A stretch of 64,000 nt of DNA from Nocardia exalbida NBRC 100660 (GCF_000308575.1 NZ_BAFZ01000032.1:102337-166336); one strand, 5' to 3'. Counted from the first letter of the stretch, positions 45,242 to 55,223 are shown. A program made the numbers and translations. The notes: generated by a model from the letters alone, not told the origin.

Positions 45242-46368
45242 AAACCTCGACACGACTACAGGCCGGTGGGGTGCTGCTGGTGTCAGCGCTGTTGACCGCT
45301 GGTTGCCGATTCGACGGCGCCAATTCGATCCCGCTGCCGGGCAATACTATTCACGCCGGATCGTATTCGGTGCGGGTGCAGTTGCGTGATACCCAGAACC
45401 TGATCGCCAACTCCTTCGTCAAGTCCAGCAACGTCACCATCGGCACGATCACCTCGATCGTCGTCCGCGATTACATCGCGCAGGTCACGCTCGAGATCGA
45501 CAAAGACGTACAGCTGCCCGCGAACAGCACTGCCCGACTCGCGCAAACCAGTGTGCTCGGTGCCCAATACCTCGAATTGGTGCCCCCCGCCGAGGGCAAT
45601 ACCGAGCGGCCGCTGCGCGAGGGCGACCTGATCCCGTTATCGGCGACATCGGAATATCCCGCGACGGAGGACGTGCTCGCCGCACTGTCGCTCGTTCTCA
45701 ACGGCAGTGGACTCGAACAGATCCGAACCATCATGGCCGAGATGAACGAGGCGTTCGGCGGTCACGAGGATGCGGTCAACCGGTCATTCGCGCGACTGGT
45801 CACCTTCGTCAATGGCCTCGACTCTCAGCGCGGAAACATCGTGCGTGCCATCGACAGTCTCGACTCGCTGTCTAAAGAGATTGCCGCACAGCGGGACACC
45901 CTGGGAACGGGTATCGAACAGATTCAGCCGGCCCTGGCGGTACTCGACGAACAGAAAACGCAGCTGACCGCCATGTTCGACAGCGTAGGAAGATTCGGTG
46001 CACAGGCCGCGCAGGTGCTGCGTAGCAGCCAGGACAATCTCAGCGCCGACCTACAGAATCTGCAACCCACACTGACCCAGCTCGCCGCAGCCGGTTCCGA
46101 CCTCGCGGGCTCACTTCTGCTCGCCCTCAGCGTTCCGTTCCCGGTCACGGTCGCCGATCGGGTGGTGCGCGGCGACTACTTGAACCTGTTCCTCACCCTC
46201 GACCTCACCGTCGAAGGCGTACAGAACAAGGTCATCGGCAGTATCCCGCTCAACCGCATAGTGCCGATGTCCAACCGAGCGGTGAACCCGCTCACCGCGC
46301 CGACCGACCCCGTGCCCGCGGATATCCCCGCGCCCGCCACCACCGACCCGAACGGGGGGCCACGATGA
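45238..46368 (+). CDS. mceE: Mce-family protein E, lipoprotein
   Basis: A 376-residue Mce protein with a lipoprotein signal peptide; the lipobox is LLTAGC with Cys23, as expected for the E subunit (LprK-like). Mce domain follows (LRDTQNLIANSFVKSSNVTI then GTITSIVVRD), then a helical region and a Pro-rich C-terminus. ATGA overlaps on both sides. Confidence 0.93.
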   Translation: MKTSTRLQAGGVLLVSALLTAGCRFDGANSIPLPGNTIHAGSYSVRVQLRDTQNLIANSFVKSSNVTIGTITSIVVRDYIAQVTLEIDKDVQLPANSTARLAQTSVLGAQYLELVPPAEGNTERPLREGDLIPLSATSEYPATEDVLAALSLVLNGSGLEQIRTIMAEMNEAFGGHEDAVNRSFARLVTFVNGLDSQRGNIVRAIDSLDSLSKEIAAQRDTLGTGIEQIQPALAVLDEQKTQLTAMFDSVGRFGAQAAQVLRSSQDNLSADLQNLQPTLTQLAAAGSDLAGSLLLALSVPFPVTVADRVVRGDYLNLFLTLDLTVEGVQNKVIGSIPLNRIVPMSNRAVNPLTAPTDPVPADIPAPATTDPNGGPR

Positions 46369-47807
46369 AGACCCGCCTCGTCAAGGTACAGCTCATCGTT
46401 TTCGCCATACTCGCCACAGTGAGCCTCGTCTACGGCCTGGTCAACTACGTCGGTATCCAGCGCCTGACCGGAATCGGAACCTATACGGTGACAGCTGATT
46501 TCACCGATGCTGGTGGCCTCTACGAATCCGCGTCCGTCACCTACCGTGGGGTGGAAGTCGGCCGCGTCACCGGTGTCGACCTCGATATCGACACCGTCCG
46601 GGTGCGGATGCAACTGCGCGACGGGCAGAAGATCCCTGCCTCCACCGCGGCTGTCGTGAAGAGCATGTCCGCCATCGGTGAGCAGTACGTGGACCTGATC
46701 CCCGCTGCCGAGGGTGCGCCCTATCTCATTGACGGCAGCACCATTCCGCTGTCGAAAACCACCGTACCGATACCGACCGGCGATGTGCTGGACAGGTCGC
46801 AGGCGCTGCTGAAGAGCGTGTCGACCGATTCGCTGCGCACCGCCATCGATGAGACCTTCCAGGCCGTCAATGGCGCGGGGCCGGCCCTGGCCTCGCTGAT
46901 CGAATCGTCCGCCACGCTGCTCGACCTCGCACAAGCAGATATCGGTCCCACCCTCGCCCTACTGAACGACGCCGAGCCGCTGCTGCGTACCGGGAACTCG
47001 GTACAAACCGAAATTCGTTCCGCCGCACACGATCTGTCCTCGTTCACCACACAGTTGGCGATGAATGACGGGCAATTGCGGGACGTGCTCGATCAAGGGC
47101 CCGCTACGGCCGATGTTGTTTCCGGCACGCTCGCCGACCTCACCACCTCTCTTCCGCTGCTGCTGGCCGATCTACAGACCGTCGGGCAGGTGTTGCGTGT
47201 CAACGTTGCGGGTCTGCGCCAGATCCTGGTCGTATACCCGGCGCTGGCAACCGCTTTGAACTACAGCTTCGTCGGCGGTGGATTCCAGACCAACGACGAC
47301 ACCATGAGCGCGCAGATGCCACTGGATGTCAAACTCGGAAATACCGAGAACTCGCCACCGTGTACAGAGGGCTATCAGGCGACTGTCCGCCGCGACCCCT
47401 CGGATACGGGCTTCGCCGAGGTGCCCGCGGGCAACTACTGCCGGATCTCCCCGGACAACCCGAAGGTGGTCCGCGGTGCCCGCAACATCCCCTGCGCAAC
47501 TGACTCCGCCGTCCGCACCGCCGATGTGGCGAACTGCCCCGGCGGATTGCCCTCGACCTGGCCGGAAATGCTTGCCCGACCCGGCGATCGAGCTGCGGGC
47601 GTGGACGCGGCGTACGACACGCACGAGTCGCCTGTTCCCGCCCCGATGCCGCCCCCTTCGACCCCTGCGGCGATCACCGCCCCCTATGCGGAACACGACG
47701 GCACTTTCCGTGGACCGGACGGGATCACCTATGTCCTTGGGCAATCGGCCCAATCGGTCACCCAAACAAAGGAGTACCAGGGATGGCAATCACTCTTGAT
47801 CAAGTAG
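46365..47807 (+). CDS. mceF: Mce-family protein F
   Basis: A 480-residue Mce protein: anchor (VQLIVFAILATVSLVYGLVN), Mce domain (FTDAGGLYESASVTYRGVEV then GRVTGVDLDI), needle helices and a long C-terminal Pro/Ala-rich region with several cysteines. Ends within the next gene (25-nt overlap), which is unusual compared with the 4-nt overlaps before it. Confidence 0.92.
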   Translation: MKTRLVKVQLIVFAILATVSLVYGLVNYVGIQRLTGIGTYTVTADFTDAGGLYESASVTYRGVEVGRVTGVDLDIDTVRVRMQLRDGQKIPASTAAVVKSMSAIGEQYVDLIPAAEGAPYLIDGSTIPLSKTTVPIPTGDVLDRSQALLKSVSTDSLRTAIDETFQAVNGAGPALASLIESSATLLDLAQADIGPTLALLNDAEPLLRTGNSVQTEIRSAAHDLSSFTTQLAMNDGQLRDVLDQGPATADVVSGTLADLTTSLPLLLADLQTVGQVLRVNVAGLRQILVVYPALATALNYSFVGGGFQTNDDTMSAQMPLDVKLGNTENSPPCTEGYQATVRRDPSDTGFAEVPAGNYCRISPDNPKVVRGARNIPCATDSAVRTADVANCPGGLPSTWPEMLARPGDRAAGVDAAYDTHESPVPAPMPPPSTPAAITAPYAEHDGTFRGPDGITYVLGQSAQSVTQTKEYQGWQSLLIK

Positions 47808-48346
47808 ACGTGGCCGAGGGCGCGTCCGACCCCGAAGCGGGGGAATGGCAGTCACGTCCGGCTCCGCCATGGCGGGTATGGGCAATCGCCGTTCTCGCCG
47901 CGGCCGTGGTGGCGTTGGCCGGTGTCAGCTTGCAGCTGTGGCTCGATGTCCGGCACAACCAACAGGATGAGAGCCGCGATCGTGCCGCACTTGACACAGC
48001 ACGCCGCATTGCCGTCCAGTTGGTCACTCTCGATCACGCTTCGGCCCAGAAGAGCCTCGATGCGATCGGCGCAGATTCGACCGGATCATTCCGGGATCAG
48101 TGGGACAAGATCTCCGGCAATTTCGTCACGGTGCTGCGCAACGGCAACGTCGCGTCTACCGGCGAGGTCAAGGAAGCCGGAATCGTCACGATCGACGACA
48201 ACCATGCGACAGTGCTGACCGCGGTTACCTCGATGGTCAAGAACACCGAAGCACCAGAGGGGCAACAGCGGGTCTATCGCATGAAGATGACTCTCGATCA
48301 CGTCGACGGCCGATGGCTTGTCTCGAACGTGGAGTTCGTCGCATGA
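47783..48346 (+). CDS. Mce-associated membrane protein 1
   Basis: A 187-residue protein with a cytoplasmic acidic leader, one membrane helix (WAIAVLAAAVVALAGVSLQL) and an extracytoplasmic NTF2-like domain (DKISGNFVTVLRNGNVASTG; DGRWLVSNVEFVA). This is the Mam family that stabilises Mce complexes. Starts within mceF and overlaps the next gene by ATGA. Confidence 0.9.
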   Translation: MAITLDQVDVAEGASDPEAGEWQSRPAPPWRVWAIAVLAAAVVALAGVSLQLWLDVRHNQQDESRDRAALDTARRIAVQLVTLDHASAQKSLDAIGADSTGSFRDQWDKISGNFVTVLRNGNVASTGEVKEAGIVTIDDNHATVLTAVTSMVKNTEAPEGQQRVYRMKMTLDHVDGRWLVSNVEFVA

Positions 48347-48960
48347 CCGCCAGCGACAACGACACCGCGGTCGATGTCGACGTGGAAGAACTCGACAGTG
48401 CCGAGTCCTGGGCAGAAGCGGTCCGGTCGCGACAGCGTCTCCCACGACGGTGGTTCCGGCGCCTGTCCACAATGAACAAGCGGACGACCATCACCACCTT
48501 TGTCGTACTGGCGCTCCTGCTGGGCGCGGTGACCACCACGACGGTTGTTCTCGGACGCAGCGTTACGCAGCACAACGCGACAACGGCCGCCGCGCAGTCC
48601 GCTCAGGAAGCGGCGCGATCGAGGATCTCCACCGTGCTGTCGTACAACTTCAATACGATCGACACCGAATTGCCGAGGGTCACAGACGATCTGACCGGAA
48701 AGTTTCGGAGCGATTTCGCCGAAATCAGTTCGAAGGTGATCATTCCCATCGCCCACCGTGATTCGATTATCACCACGGCGAAGGTGGTCGAATCGTCGAT
48801 CGTCACCGCGGACGTCGACAAAGTAACGGTGCTGCTATTCCTCAACCAAGAGACCTCGAGCGCCAAGTACCAGGGACCTCGTCTGGACGGCAGCCGAATT
48901 CGTGTGGAAATGACCAAGGTCGACGGCCAATGGCTGATCTCCGACATCACGCCCGTCTGA
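48343..48960 (+). CDS. Mce-associated membrane protein 2
   Basis: A 205-residue protein of the same architecture: acidic leader, membrane helix (ITTFVVLALLLGAVTTTTVV), extracytoplasmic domain with the family ending DGQWLISDITPV. Overlaps its partner by ATGA. Last gene of the coupled series; a 22-bp gap with AGAAGGA leads to the acyl-CoA synthetase gene. Confidence 0.9.
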   Translation: MTASDNDTAVDVDVEELDSAESWAEAVRSRQRLPRRWFRRLSTMNKRTTITTFVVLALLLGAVTTTTVVLGRSVTQHNATTAAAQSAQEAARSRISTVLSYNFNTIDTELPRVTDDLTGKFRSDFAEISSKVIIPIAHRDSIITTAKVVESSIVTADVDKVTVLLFLNQETSSAKYQGPRLDGSRIRVEMTKVDGQWLISDITPV

Positions 48961-48982
48961 TATCCAAAGAAGGAACAACCTG

Positions 48983-50463
48983 ATGAACCTCGCTGAAAAT
49001 CTCGTGATCACCGCGCGCGAGCACTCGGCTCAGATCGCGATCACGCTCGACGAAGTAGCCATCTCGTACGCGCAACTGGACGCGCTCAGTCAGCGAGTAT
49101 CCGCGATACTGTCCGAATACGTTGTCGCAGTGGGGATCGGGTCGCGATCATGCTCCCGAACGTCCCGCACTTCGCCGCTCTCTACTACGGCGTCCTGCGT
49201 GCCGGGACGGTCTTCGTGCCGATGAACCCCTTGCTCAAAGAACGGGAAGTCGCCTACTACCTGCGCGATTCCGGTGCGAAGATCATTTTCGTATGGCAGG
49301 ACTTCGCCGCCGAAGCCGTCGCGGGTGCCGCGCAGACCGGGGATACCGTGATCACGGTCGATCCGAATGCGTTCCTCAGTCGGGTGATGGGGACCGAGCC
49401 GCGCGACATCATGGTCGATCGGGAACCCGATGACACCGCGGTAATCCTGTACACCTCGGGCACCACCGGTCAGCCGAAGGGGGCGGAGCTCACTCACGCC
49501 AACCTCGCGGGCAATGTAGACGTGTGCGCCGAGACGCTACTGCACGCGCGGTCCGAGGACGTGATCTTCGGTGGGCTACCGCTGTTCCACGTGTTCGGGC
49601 AGACATGTGGGCTGAATGTCGCTGTGCGGGTGGGCGCGACGCTGACGCTGCTGCCCAGGTTTGACCCGACAAAGGTGCTGGAGATTCTCGTCCGGGACAG
49701 GGTGACGATCCTCGGGGGAGTGCCGACGATGTACTCGGCGCTGCTGACTCAACCGGGTGCGGCCGAGGTCGATCTCGGGGCGCTGCGCGTCTGCGTCAGC
49801 GGCGGAGCCGCACTGCCGGTTGAGGTTTTGCACTCATTCGAGAAGCAGTTCGATTGTGTTCTGCTCGAAGGATACGGGCTGTCGGAGACTTCGCCCGCCG
49901 CTTGTTTCGCTCACCCCGATAGGCCCCGTGTCCCCGGCTCCATCGGAACTCCGGTCCGAGGAGTCGAGATGAAGGTGGTCGACAACTATGGCCGTCCAGT
50001 AGCAGACGGTGAGGTCGGTGAGATCGTGATCCGTGGCCACAACGTCATGAAGGGGTATTGGAACAAGCCCGAGGAGACAGCCGAGGCCATCATCGACGGC
50101 TGGTTCCACACGGGCGATCTCGGTCGGGTAGACGAGAACGGCAACTACTTCATCGTCGACCGCAAGAAGGACATGATCATTCGCGGTGGCTACAACGTTT
50201 ATCCACGTGAAATCGAAGAGGTGCTCTACGAGCATCCCGATATCGCCGAGGCGGCGGTTCTCGGTGTGGCTCATGGCGAACTCGGCGAGGAAGTCGGTGC
50301 CGCCGTCGCCCTCAAACGCGGTGCCACTGCTACCGCTGAAGAATTGCGCGACTTCGTCAAGGAGCGCGTTGCCGCATACAAATACCCGCGCCAGGTCCAC
50401 ATCGTAGACGCACTACCGAAGGGCCCGACCGGGAAAATCCTCAAGCGCGAAATCACCCTCTGA
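48983..50463 (+). pseudogene. Long-chain acyl-CoA synthetase, interrupted by a frameshift
   Basis: An AMP-forming acyl-CoA ligase (FadD-like) split over two frames. Codons from ATG 48983 read [20 protein letters not shown] up to LSEYVVAVG; at the GGGG run 49132-49135 one base is missing, after which the other frame continues [20 protein letters not shown]. Downstream motifs are complete: [13 protein letters not shown] (P-loop), [29 protein letters not shown] and the lysine in [10 protein letters not shown]. The second part alone (from ATG 49150, 437 residues) would lack the first 55 residues. Reflects a true mutation, a -1 slip, or a sequence error. Confidence 0.88.
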
Positions 50464-50664
50464 AAGGATGATCGCAACGACACCCGGTCAGTGTCCGTAG
50501 CCTCGACGAGAGTCTCTGCACGGCCGCAGGTCTGATCCAGCCACTCGACACTTTCTGCACCTCCGGCGCTGAAGGCGCAGCCACGGACGTTTCCGCCACA
50601 CGCCGAGAAACGCGATCTCCCCTGTCCCGGCGGCTGTCATGCCGCCGGTACCGAAAGACACGGA

Positions 50665-50946
50665 GTGACCGACTTGACTTCAACTCAGCCCCGGCACGCT
50701 GCCGAATCCGGCACGGCCGCCGGGATCGCGCCGCCCTCGGATTCCATCTTGACAATCGACCCGGCGGAATTCGAGTGCGCGGTCGTCAACGGCATCGCCG
50801 CACGCTCCAGCCGGATCGGTGCTCCCGGCTGGGTGCTGCCCGCAGCGCGTGTGCGTAGCCTGCTGGCGTCGCTCGACGCGGTGCTCATCCACCTGATCGC
50901 GGCAGTCCGTCGCGCCGAAGCGTCTGTCCACGAACGGAATCGGTGA
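50665..50946 (+). CDS. Small hypothetical protein before WS/DGAT gene
   Basis: A 93-residue protein of unknown family, GTG start at 50665. Contains SILTIDPAEFECAVVNGIAA and a helical end (ARVRSLLASLDAVLIHLIAA). Its TGA overlaps the GTG of the WS/DGAT gene (GTGA), so the two are translationally coupled; a partner role in lipid-ester synthesis is possible. The 200 bp upstream show no gene. Confidence 0.55.
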   Translation: MTDLTSTQPRHAAESGTAAGIAPPSDSILTIDPAEFECAVVNGIAARSSRIGAPGWVLPAARVRSLLASLDAVLIHLIAAVRRAEASVHERNR

Positions 50947-52367
50947 GCGCGATGCCCAAACGCGAGCCACTCGGCGTCCTGGACGCGGCCTTCCTGACCC
51001 TGGACTCACGCGAGGTCTCTGCCCACGTAGGCGTATTGGTCACGTTGTCCCGACCGGAGAACGCGGGCCCTGAATTCATCCGCGACTTGGTTGCCCAGCT
51101 CAGGGAGGCCACAACGTTCACGGCACCCTTCAATTACCGACTCGCGCGTTCACCGCTGCGAAAGATCCGTCCCGCATGGGACGTTCTACCCGACGACGAG
51201 GTCGACCTCGAATACCACTTCCAGCATTCGGCCCTGCCAAGCCCCGGTGGCCAACGCGAACTTGGTGTGCTTGTATCCCGATTGCATTCCCTGCCACTGG
51301 ACCGCAGCAGACCACTCTGGGAATGCCACCTCATCGAAGGCCTGTCCGAGGGCCGGTTCGCCCTCTACGTCAAGGTCCACCACGCACTGACGGACGGCGT
51401 CAACGGAACTCGACGCATCGCCAAGATATTCGATGCCGACCCGGAGAGTACTCGGCTGCACGCGGTGTGGCAGACCGAACCGAAGACGACTGAGCGGATC
51501 CGAGCGACGACAGGGCTGCGGTCGCGCGTTCGGGGGTGGTTCCATCTGGCTGGTGGACTCGCAGTCGCGGTCGGCAGGATCGTCGAGGATGCTGTCCGCC
51601 CCAGCGATCCGGCCGTCGCGGTGCCGTTTTGCGTACCGACATTGGAGGTCCTCAACGGACGCATCTGCCGAGAGCGACGATTTGCCACCCAGTCCTACCC
51701 GCTCGAGCGGGTCAAGCGGGTGGCGACAGCCCTTGGGGTAACGGTCAACGATGTGTTCATCGGAATCTGCGCCGGCGCTCTGCGCCGTTATCTCACCGAA
51801 TTCCATGAGCTGCCGCAGCAGAGCCTCGTGGCCGGAACGCCGGTCTCGGTTCGTCGCGCGGGGGACGATCGCGGAAACGCGGTCGCCCTGGTCATTGCGA
51901 AACTGTTCACCGATATTGCCAACCCGATCGAACGGATCAAACTGGTCAGCCGGTCGACCACTCTCGCCAAGCAGAAGTTCTACGATCTGCCCCAGATGGT
52001 CGGCGATTACTACGGACTGTTGACGAACGGTCCCTTCATCCTGCAGAACATCATCGGAACTGCGGGCCGCTCCCGGCCACCCTTCAATCTGGTGATGTCC
52101 AATGTCCCAGGTCCGCTCGAGCCGTTGTATCTGTGCGGCGCACGCGTGCAGGAGACCTATCCGATTTCTCTCCTGGCGCACGGACAGGCGCTCAACGTCA
52201 CCGTGCTCTCCAGCGCCGGGCGGTTCAACATCGGGTTCGTCGGCTGCCGAGAACGGCTGCCGCACATGCAAAGACTCGCGGTCTACACCGGCGAGGCGTT
52301 GGATGAAATCGAGGTCATGCTCGGACTCATCGTGCCGGAACTCGAGGAAGCGAATGAGTCCGTTTGA
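50943..52367 (+). CDS. Wax ester synthase/diacylglycerol acyltransferase (WS/DGAT)
   Basis: A 474-residue acyltransferase that esterifies fatty alcohols or diacylglycerol with acyl-CoA. The catalytic motif HHALTDG lies at 146-152, with PLDRSRPLWECHLIEGL before it, and the C-terminal SNVPGPLEPLYLCGA. Starts at the GTG overlapping the previous stop; ATG 50952 is possible. In the context of the Mce importer it would store imported or modified lipid as neutral ester. Confidence 0.93.
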   Translation: MSAMPKREPLGVLDAAFLTLDSREVSAHVGVLVTLSRPENAGPEFIRDLVAQLREATTFTAPFNYRLARSPLRKIRPAWDVLPDDEVDLEYHFQHSALPSPGGQRELGVLVSRLHSLPLDRSRPLWECHLIEGLSEGRFALYVKVHHALTDGVNGTRRIAKIFDADPESTRLHAVWQTEPKTTERIRATTGLRSRVRGWFHLAGGLAVAVGRIVEDAVRPSDPAVAVPFCVPTLEVLNGRICRERRFATQSYPLERVKRVATALGVTVNDVFIGICAGALRRYLTEFHELPQQSLVAGTPVSVRRAGDDRGNAVALVIAKLFTDIANPIERIKLVSRSTTLAKQKFYDLPQMVGDYYGLLTNGPFILQNIIGTAGRSRPPFNLVMSNVPGPLEPLYLCGARVQETYPISLLAHGQALNVTVLSSAGRFNIGFVGCRERLPHMQRLAVYTGEALDEIEVMLGLIVPELEEANESV

Positions 52368-52589
52368 GAAGGCCCGCTGCCCGGCCACAGATCGGGCAGC
52401 GTCCCTCTACTGTCCCCTCTGCCTCGTGGGCCACTACCTGGCCGCCCCATCCGCGGCGCCAGTCGCGTCCTTGTTCGCGCTGGAGGACTGCCGCCACGTC
52501 ACGCGCGGGTTCGAACGTGATCTCCTCGGCACGGGACTCGAAGTAGTCCGAATGTCGACGCATCTGATGGCTGCGGCACGGACTGCGCC
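52368..52589. other. Stretch with ambiguous small open frames
   Basis: Both strands have open frames with plausible codon bias. Plus strand, from ATG 52354 overlapping the WS/DGAT end: MSPFEKARCPATDRAASLYC, then CPLCLVGHYLAAP. Minus strand, ending at 52327: FEPARDVAAVLQREQGRDWR and the zinc-finger-like CPICGR. I cannot decide between them; either would be cut off by the IS110-like fragment to the right. Confidence 0.35.
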
Positions 52590-52780
52590 GCTACTGCGTG
52601 ATCGACGATCTCGCCCAGCGACTGACCGGATTCGACGGTCTGGTCGCCGAGCTCGCGCGGGCGATGACCGCCCACTGCCCGGATCTGACCCAGCAGGTCA
52701 ACGATCTGGAGCGTCAACTGCGTGACCGGGTTCGGGCTCTGGCGCCGAGCCTGCTCGCCGTTCCCGGCTACGGTGTGCCG
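52590..52780 (+). mobile_element. IS110-family transposase fragment
   Basis: Plus-strand reading IDDLAQRLTGFDGLVAELAR, LTQQVNDLERQLRDRVRALA and PSLLAVPGYG is the central region of an IS110-type (DEDD) transposase just before its C-terminal helix-hairpin-helix domain. Both ends are missing; at 52781 it is joined precisely to the duplicated PucR 3' end. Confidence 0.7.
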
Positions 52781-53010
52781 GTCGGCCCGCAACGATCAAA
52801 TTCGCCGGACTGCACGCCGCTCTACTTGTGTGCGACGTGCTGGGGGCCTCGGTGTTGCCAGATTCATCGCCTCACTGACAGGATCCCAAGAGCGCTGGAT
52901 GTGCTCGCAGCACACCGCGCAGGGCTGGGAAGGCCTTGTTGATTGACACCGGCCGTTTGTAGGTTGGCATCTCATCCCGAAGCGCTACCGAGGAGTCCGA
53001 CGTTGACCAC
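52781..53010 (+). repeat. 230-bp direct repeat, copy 1
   Basis: Contains the last codons of the PucR gene (GTCGGCCCGCAACGATCAA...), the intergenic region and the AGGAGT leader plus TTG start of the desaturase gene. By eye it matches 56900-57129 with only three mismatches and no indel; the ancestral copy at about 35232-35465 is more diverged. Confidence 0.85.
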
Positions 53011-53290
53011 TGAGCGGGTAGCCCGCCGGACGAAACTCAGCCGGGTCACGGGCTACCGCCGCTTCTGGGACCGCCACGCTCTAGTGACCGCGAAGATGAC
53101 GCGCGAAGGCCGCCGCATTATCGCGCGTGTCGCGGAGTCCATGGCCAGCGCCCAGCCCCCCCACCGAGCAGATCGTCGAGGCGTTCGTCAGTGCGGTCCG
53201 CATCGCACGAACCCATCCTCTCCCGCACGGCTCTGCTGGAGTCTGGCGAGTTGATCGCCGACCCACCGTGGCCGCACGCGGTGTGCGGAC
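53003..53290 (+). pseudogene. TetR-family remnant fused to duplicated leader
   Basis: Beginning at the TTG of the duplicated leader the frame reads TTERVARRTKLSRVTGYRRF then WDRHALVTAKMTREGRRIIA, a TetR helix-turn-helix and following helix. At the run of seven C (53156-53162) the frame breaks and continues in another frame as EQIVEAFVSAVRIARTHPL. N-terminal and C-terminal parts are missing. Confidence 0.65.
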
Positions 53291-53320
53291 AATCCAGGAC
53301 TCGACAGAAAGGACACACTG

Positions 53321-55066
53321 ATGATGTCAGCATGCGACGAGTTGTTGCTCAATCCGGTGAAGTATGACCCGGAGCATTTCGATCCGCAGACGCGGCGGCT
53401 GCTGCGCGCGACGATCGACTGGTTCGAACACCGCGGCAAGCAGCGGCTGATCCAGGACTATCACGGCAAGGTCTTCCACGCGGATTTTCTGACGTTCGTC
53501 GCGAAGGAGGGCCTGTTCGCGAAGTTCCTGACCCCGGCGCGGGACGGCGCCGGCGATCCGGACAAGCGGTGGGACACCGCGCGGGTGGCGGCGCTTTCCG
53601 AGATTCTGGGCTTCTACGGTTTCAACTACTGGTATCCGTGGCAGGTCACCGTGCTCGGGCTGGGCCCGGTGTGGCAGAGCGACAACGACGCCGCTCGCGC
53701 CCGGGCGGCGCGCTCCCTTGCCGATGGCGGTGTCGCCGCGTTCGGCCTCTCGGAGAAGGAACACGGCGCCGACATCTACTCCACCGATATGGTCTTGACC
53801 CCCGACGATACCGAGGGGTTTCGCGCGAGCGGGTCGAAGTACTACATCGGCAACGGCAACTGCGCCAGCACCGTGTCGGTGTTCGGGCGCGTGGCCGGAA
53901 TCGAGGGCCCCGATCAGTACGTGTTCTTCTACGCCGACTCCGGGCACCCGAACTTCCACGTGGTCAAGAACATCGTTCCGTCGCAGATATTCGTCGCCGA
54001 GTTCACCCTGCAGGACTACCCGGTCACCGCGCAGGACATCCTGCACACCGGCCAGGACGCGTTCGACGCAGCGCTGAACACGGTCAACATCGGCAAGTTC
54101 AACCTGTGCTTCGGTGGGATCGGCGCGGCGACCCACGCCCTGTACGAAACGATCACCCACGCGCACAACCGGATTCTGTACGGGCACCCCGTCACCGACT
54201 TCCCGCACGTGCGCCGCGAGTTCGTCGACGCCTACGCCCGACTCATCGGGATGCGGCTGTTCGCCGACCGCGCGGTGGACTACTTCCGCTCCGCGAACCC
54301 CGACGATCGCCGGTATCTGCTGTTCAACCCGATCACCAAGATGAAAGTGACGACCGAGGCGCAGAAGGTGATCGGGCTGTTGTCGGATGTCGTGGCCGCC
54401 AAGGGGTTCGAGAAGGACCAGTATCTGCTGCTCGCGAAGATGGACATCGACGGGCTGCCTAAACTCGAGGGCACGGTCGCGGTGAACCTGGCGCTGATCG
54501 CGAAATTCATGCCTGCCTACCTGTTCGACCCCCAGCCCTATCCGCCAGTGCCGACCCGGCTCGATGCCGCCGACGACGAGTTCCTGTTTCGCCAGGGACC
54601 AGCCCGCGGACTGGCGACGGTCCGGTTCCACGACTGGCGCGTGGTATACGCCGCATCGGCCGCCATCCCGAACGTGGCCCGCTTCACCGCACAGGCCGAA
54701 GCCCTGGTCACTTTTCTCAGCGAGGCCGCCCCGAATGCCGCCCAGCAGGGCGATCTCGACTTCGGGCTCGCCCTGACCGAACTGTTCACGCTGGTCGTGT
54801 ACGGGCAGCTGATCCTGGAACAAGCCGAGATCGTCGGCGTCGACGCCGACCTGGTGGACCAGATTTTCGACGTACTGGTCCGCGACTTCAACGCTGCGGC
54901 AGTCGGATTGCACGACAAACCCGCCACCACCGAGGCTCAGCAGCAGCGCATTCTGGCAGCAATCGGCAGACCCGTCGCTGACGTGGAGCGGTTCGACCGC
55001 ATCTGGCAGCGTGTCGCCGCGCTGTCCGGCGCCTACGAGATGAACCAAGGACCCCACCATGGCTGA
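53321..55066 (+). CDS. Large acyl-CoA dehydrogenase (about 580 residues)
   Basis: A 581-residue flavoprotein of the acyl-CoA dehydrogenase/oxidase superfamily: FGLSEKEHGADIYSTDMVLT (flavin region), GSKYYIGNGNCAS, and the helical domain with GGIGAATHALYETITHAHNR. Longer than ordinary dehydrogenases because of an extended C-terminal region. AAAGGA lies eight bases before the ATG at 53321 (a second ATG follows directly). With the aldehyde dehydrogenase at 55224 it forms a two-gene unit enclosed by the 230-bp direct repeats. Confidence 0.9.
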   Translation: MMSACDELLLNPVKYDPEHFDPQTRRLLRATIDWFEHRGKQRLIQDYHGKVFHADFLTFVAKEGLFAKFLTPARDGAGDPDKRWDTARVAALSEILGFYGFNYWYPWQVTVLGLGPVWQSDNDAARARAARSLADGGVAAFGLSEKEHGADIYSTDMVLTPDDTEGFRASGSKYYIGNGNCASTVSVFGRVAGIEGPDQYVFFYADSGHPNFHVVKNIVPSQIFVAEFTLQDYPVTAQDILHTGQDAFDAALNTVNIGKFNLCFGGIGAATHALYETITHAHNRILYGHPVTDFPHVRREFVDAYARLIGMRLFADRAVDYFRSANPDDRRYLLFNPITKMKVTTEAQKVIGLLSDVVAAKGFEKDQYLLLAKMDIDGLPKLEGTVAVNLALIAKFMPAYLFDPQPYPPVPTRLDAADDEFLFRQGPARGLATVRFHDWRVVYAASAAIPNVARFTAQAEALVTFLSEAAPNAAQQGDLDFGLALTELFTLVVYGQLILEQAEIVGVDADLVDQIFDVLVRDFNAAAVGLHDKPATTEAQQQRILAAIGRPVADVERFDRIWQRVAALSGAYEMNQGPHHG

Positions 55067-55214
55067 GCACGCGTCTCGCGGCGCCGCGCATCCAGCCGAA
55101 GGTTATGGCAGACGTCCGAGGAATGACCGGAACCGTGCGAACCAATTGGTCCCGGCCGGCGCCCTCACCGCATTCCCTAGCCGCTTGGCATACAGCCAAC
55201 CCACCAGCTTGTAG
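55059..55214 (+). CDS. Short open frame overlapping the dehydrogenase end
   Basis: ATG at 55059 overlaps the dehydrogenase stop by 8 nt (ATGGCTGA) and opens 51 codons (MAEHASRGAAHPAEGYGR). The start geometry is that of a coupled gene, but the product is Arg/Ala-rich and unlike any family; it may be the 5' stub of a deleted gene. Confidence 0.25.
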   Translation: MAEHASRGAAHPAEGYGRRPRNDRNRANQLVPAGALTAFPSRLAYSQPTSL

Positions 55215-55223
55215 GGGGTACAT

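Noticed and set aside
53327..55060. Minus-strand open frame of nearly 580 codons opposite the large acyl-CoA dehydrogenase
   Set aside because: Composition (Gly/Val/Arg/Glu-rich) is that of an antisense frame, while the plus strand shows flavoprotein motifs.
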